Positions 62,095 through 64,000 of a stretch of DNA of 64,000 nt are shown in pieces (positions within the stretch are counted from its first letter, which is position 1; the number at the start of each line of letters is the position of its first letter). The DNA is taken from positions 5,031,001 through 5,095,000 of the forward strand of contig JAFREQ010000043.1 in assembly GCA_025331565.1 (NCBI GenBank). Reading direction: 5' to 3'. A program made the position numbers and the translations under genes. The stretch comes from Holacanthus passer. Taxonomy: Eukaryota; Chordata; Actinopteri; Pomacanthidae. The notes under the pieces are model-generated. The model saw only the letters and a list, made by a program, of their open reading frames with translations. It searched no databases and was not told the DNA's origin.

Positions 62095-62340
62095 TTTTGG
62101 GTCAAGCCTTTCCTCGGCATGCTCGTTTTTAAAGAATGATGAACGTGGACAGGAAATCTCCAGTCGCTCAGCATTTTAATGAGCGTGAACATGATGTCAG
62201 CCACCTCAGGTTTATGGGCGTAGACGTGGTCGATACACCCCCACGGAGGAAAGCTGTTGGACTGATTTTTAACATACACCTAGCGGTTTCAACAGGGAAT
62301 TTTCCTCGACATGTTTTTGTAAAGATTCAGAGGGTAACAT
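62095..62340 (+). mobile_element. Penelope-like retroelement fossil (GIY-YIG C-terminal region)
   Basis: The plus-strand frame from 62136 reads SPVAQHFNEREHDVSHLRF, followed by MGVDVV. Penelope-like elements have the same spacing (PVA-HF ... H ... L-F-GIE-V) at the end of their GIY-YIG endonuclease. A second frame, shifted relative to the first, gives SGFNREF at 62282-62302, matching the family's P-GLN-EF motif, so a frameshift separates them. No reverse transcriptase part is recognisable next to it. The minus-strand frame 62079-62279 is a shadow. Confidence 0.55.
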
Positions 62341-64000
62341 TGGATTAACTGTTTATCTCCTTGTGCTGCCATTGTGAATTTTCCAGGGGCTTTTCTTGGT
62401 CCCATTATTTGTTATGTCATTAAGTATCTCGTTGACTGATCGGTCTAAACTTAAAACAAACGTCTGTGCATCAAATAATATTTTCTGCAGAAGTCAGCAT
62501 TTTCACTTTGTCTTTCACATCAGTTTTTAGGTTCTGGAGACTTGATTGCATGTTCACCAAATTATTTCCATTTTTTTACACTAGATTTGAATACACTGCG
62601 TATTGGAGAGCATGAAACAGACTTGCTTTTTGCACTTCTTATTGATTCTTCATTACTACTGTGTATGTGACAAGTATGAACTGACTTGTATCCTCGTGAG
62701 TAAGCGGGCTGAGGCACATACAATCAAACAACCTTATTATGGGCCATTATCTATTGTGTTACAAATTTAGAAATTAGCCCCACTTAGGTTTCGTCGTATT
62801 AAATATGGCCTCCCACCCAGAGAACTGATGAACACAACAGAGCTGAGAGCTTTAGGACACAGGATAACACTTGAGTGAGATGTGGACTAATCAGTATTAA
62901 TCAGCTATGCATGACTTCAAAAGCGACCTCTCCATCTGAAGGCTGTGCACTTACACCGTATTCACACACATGTGGAGAGAAGCAGGGCCGAAGAAAAAAT
63001 GGCGAATGGCTACAAGACAACAAGGAAAGCATGAATATACAGCACATCAACAACACACACATACTGCACACAGAAAGATGTCAGCTGCTTTTTGATGATA
63101 GGAGATGTCAATATTTTCCCTCCAGGGGTCTTCAGATGAGTGTGACATGGGAGGGCCTCTGGGAAAGGTCAGTGCAGCTCAGAGCCCCGGTGGGGCCACG
63201 TCAGATGCAACAGTGAGGGATCAAAAGTGAGGATGTAGCCCACCAGTGAGATCTCGCAGTGGGGTATCAAGGAGGGCCGATCCTGTCGAGGTGGGGGATG
63301 AGGAGAGAGGAGAAAAAAGGGAGGCTGTGATAGAAGAGCTTGAAAGAGAAGTGGAGGAGATGGGCGTGCAAATCAAATCATAACCCGCGTTTGCTATTTA
63401 CATTTCAGAGCCAATTCTTTGGGTCTAATCCGTGTCAATTTTTCAGTTCTTTTTCAGCTTCAGTGAGGATGTTGTAACTCCAGCAAGTGTGAAATTAACT
63501 CTGAAGCATCTCATCTCATCTCATCCAAAACTCAAAGACATGTGTGATTGTAGGTAATGAAGCTACTCCAACCTGTGCCCACTAACTCACACAAAGATGC
63601 AGTGAGACTGTCTGACTGAAGGGCTGAGGCGTCAGTGGACATGCATCCCTCAAGTCAGAGGGACAGACAGTACCATACATTTGAAAAAGGGAAGATGGTG
63701 GGTTGTTCAATTTAAAAATAAGCTATTATTACTATATGTGTCATACACAATTCATTCAAATTTCTTTTTAGAACATTTCAGTCCAGTAAAATTCATTTAA
63801 TCTTGAGGGACGTAAAGTCTACTAGTCTCGATCACGTTGAGATGAATGAATAGATATTTGTTTTGTTCAAATGAGAACAGGCTCAGCCACAGACATGGGC
63901 CGTTACAATGTGCTATTTTCTCTCTCACGTCAGAAGATTTGTCATGACCACATAGTGAAGGTTATTAAAACTGGCGCAACACTTTCATATGTAGGATGAA
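62341..64000. other. Intergenic region, right edge
   Basis: No gene recognised. A short CATCT pentamer run lies at 63507-63525. The frame at 62875-63216 has no family motifs. Confidence 0.55.

Overview
The window looks like vertebrate nuclear DNA, most likely from a ray-finned (teleost) fish. Three things point that way: one intact single-coding-exon vertebrate gene (tob1), many (CA/GT)n microsatellites in AT-rich non-coding DNA, and fragments of interspersed repeats that I recognise as typical of spiny-rayed fish. There are no operons, Shine-Dalgarno sites, CRISPR arrays or plasmid/phage features. Almost all open frames of 60-190 codons are chance frames, repeat shadows or antisense frames of tob1.

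The only gene I can support fully is tob1, on the minus strand. Its TATA-box/CCAAT promoter lies at about 19.65-19.79 kb. A non-coding first exon (about 19.37-19.62 kb) is followed by a 1.4-kb intron. The second exon holds a short 5' UTR, the complete 339-codon reading frame (17762 to 16743) and an AT-rich 3' UTR reaching about 15.8 kb. Tob1 is an anti-proliferative adaptor that links the CCR4-NOT deadenylase to poly(A)-binding protein. The BTG domain and both PAM2 motifs are intact. About 0.6 kb beyond the core promoter, a second CpG-rich patch repeats the promoter's CCAAT-box module.

The rest is a gene-poor landscape holding decayed mobile elements: three copies of one terminal-inverted-repeat element (6.7, 32.3 and 60.7 kb); two pieces of an abundant fish hAT-like non-autonomous element in opposite orientations (44.4 and 55.3 kb); a DIRS-type retrotransposon fossil (43.6 kb); a Penelope-like fossil (62.1 kb); a LINE tail (41.3 kb); a putative MITE (37.0 kb); and a degenerate minisatellite composite (58.2-58.9 kb). 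Microsatellites are scattered throughout.

Unexplained structure worth checking: a pre-miRNA-like hairpin at 47.19-47.25 kb, an exactly complementary pair of (GT)14/(AC)14 tracts at 35.1-35.3 kb, a 22-base echo of the tob1 stop-codon region at 45.9 kb, several GC-richer non-repeat patches that could be conserved enhancers, and a weak possible two-exon structure at 59.4-59.9 kb. I did not see a clearly new biological system.
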